Positions 63,669 through 64,000 of a DNA stretch of 64,000 nt are shown one piece after another. Position 1 is the first letter of the stretch, and the number at the start of each line of letters is the position of its first letter. The translations under genes and the position numbers were made by a program. The notes beneath the pieces were generated by a model. The model was not told where the DNA came from. It saw only the letters and a list, made by a program, of their open reading frames with translations, and ran no database searches. The DNA comes from JAJTFA01 sp051715425 (GTDB taxonomy: Bacteria > Bacteroidota > Bacteroidia > UKL13-3): positions 310,001 through 374,000 of the forward strand of contig JBPXJS010000041.1 in the NCBI GenBank assembly GCA_051715425.1. Reading direction: 5' to 3'.

Positions 63669-64000
63669 ATGTGTGGAATTGCCGGTATAATCGGAAATAA
63701 CGCTTCAGAAAAAAGCATTGATGAGATGCTTAAGGCTACCAGGCACAGGGGGCCGGATGATTATGGCATAGCCTCCTTTGAAGGCGCTGCTATCGGCATG
63801 AACCGCCTGGCCATCATTGATCTTTCTGCACTTGCTCATCAGCCCATGCTAAGCAAGGATGGAAGATATGCCATTGTATATAACGGAGAAATATATAACT
63901 ACCTGGAAATTAGAAAAGAACTCGAAAAACAAGGTGAGTTCTTTTTATCCAACTCTGATACCGAGGTTCTTTTAAGGGCTTTCCTTGTTTACGGTAAGGC
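63669..64000 (+). CDS. asnB: Glutamine-dependent asparagine synthetase-like amidotransferase (5' part only)
   Basis: The gene runs off the window edge, so only about 110 residues are seen. The N-terminus MCGIAGIIGNNASEK has the catalytic Cys2 of class II glutamine amidotransferases. RHRGPDDYG, MNRLAIIDLS, YNGEIYN and DTEVLLRAF are the standard AsnB GATase motifs. In polysaccharide loci AsnB homologues amidate uronic acids such as GalNAcA, which the first genes of this locus could make. True asparagine synthesis remains possible. Confidence 0.88.
   Translation, partial: MCGIAGIIGNNASEKSIDEMLKATRHRGPDDYGIASFEGAAIGMNRLAIIDLSALAHQPMLSKDGRYAIVYNGEIYNYLEIRKELEKQGEFFLSNSDTEVLLRAFLVYGK

Overview
The window is from a member of the Bacteroidota. 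It has a type IX secretion system (T9SS) component (GldN), a secreted protein with a T9SS type A C-terminal sorting domain, a NusG-like UpxY antiterminator, promoters of the TTG...TAnnTTTG type, and no obvious Shine-Dalgarno sequences. The DNA is AT-rich. No rRNA, tRNA or CRISPR array was seen. Nearly all genes look intact; the only one cut by the window edge is the last, an asparagine-synthetase-like gene.

Region 1 (1-14048) is mostly core genes: a CsgG/TolB-like secreted protein, an HTH regulator, a class I aminotransferase, a heptose-7-phosphate kinase, gldN, thioredoxin and DNA polymerase III alpha (both on the minus strand), an Asp-box T9SS cargo protein, a CDF metal exporter and a GlcD-type flavoprotein. 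Strong hairpin terminators separate several units.

Region 2 (14049-20396) starts with a GxxExxY nuclease-fold gene bracketed by 26-bp imperfect inverted repeats. One repeat lies inside the signal-peptide codons of the next gene, a dipeptidyl peptidase IV. That enzyme is followed by an overlapping 35-residue membrane ORF and two POT peptide transporters, giving a peptide-scavenging module.

Region 3 (20453-64000 and beyond) is one long, tightly packed plus-strand surface-polysaccharide locus of 43 genes. It opens with export machinery (Wza-like, Wzc-like), a UDP-HexNAc dehydrogenase and 4-epimerase pair, a lipid-linked glycosyltransferase and UpxY. A structured leader and a winged-helix regulator then precede the sugar genes. 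These encode (i) NeuB/NeuC/NeuA-type sialic-acid enzymes, (ii) a pseudaminic-acid set (PseB, PseC, PseG, PseI and PseH/PseF candidates), and (iii) a third block with an aldo/keto reductase, a divergent NeuB, an SpsF-like cytidylyltransferase and a class III aminotransferase. Modification genes include an amidino-forming trio (PP-loop amidotransferase, HisH, HisF), three formyltransferase-family proteins, deacetylases and acetyltransferases.

The distal part (54335-63668) adds an MBOAT/SGNH acylation pair and an acyl-carrier mini-pathway: a MaoC-SDR fusion, an FkbH protein and an ACP, with two glycosyltransferase-like proteins and a hexapeptide acyltransferase. My inference is that the locus makes a heavily decorated glycan carrying two, possibly three, kinds of nonulosonic acid, with formyl, acetamidino and hydroxyacyl or glyceryl substituents. 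The third NeuB block and the ACP-dependent acylation module are the best candidates for undescribed chemistry.
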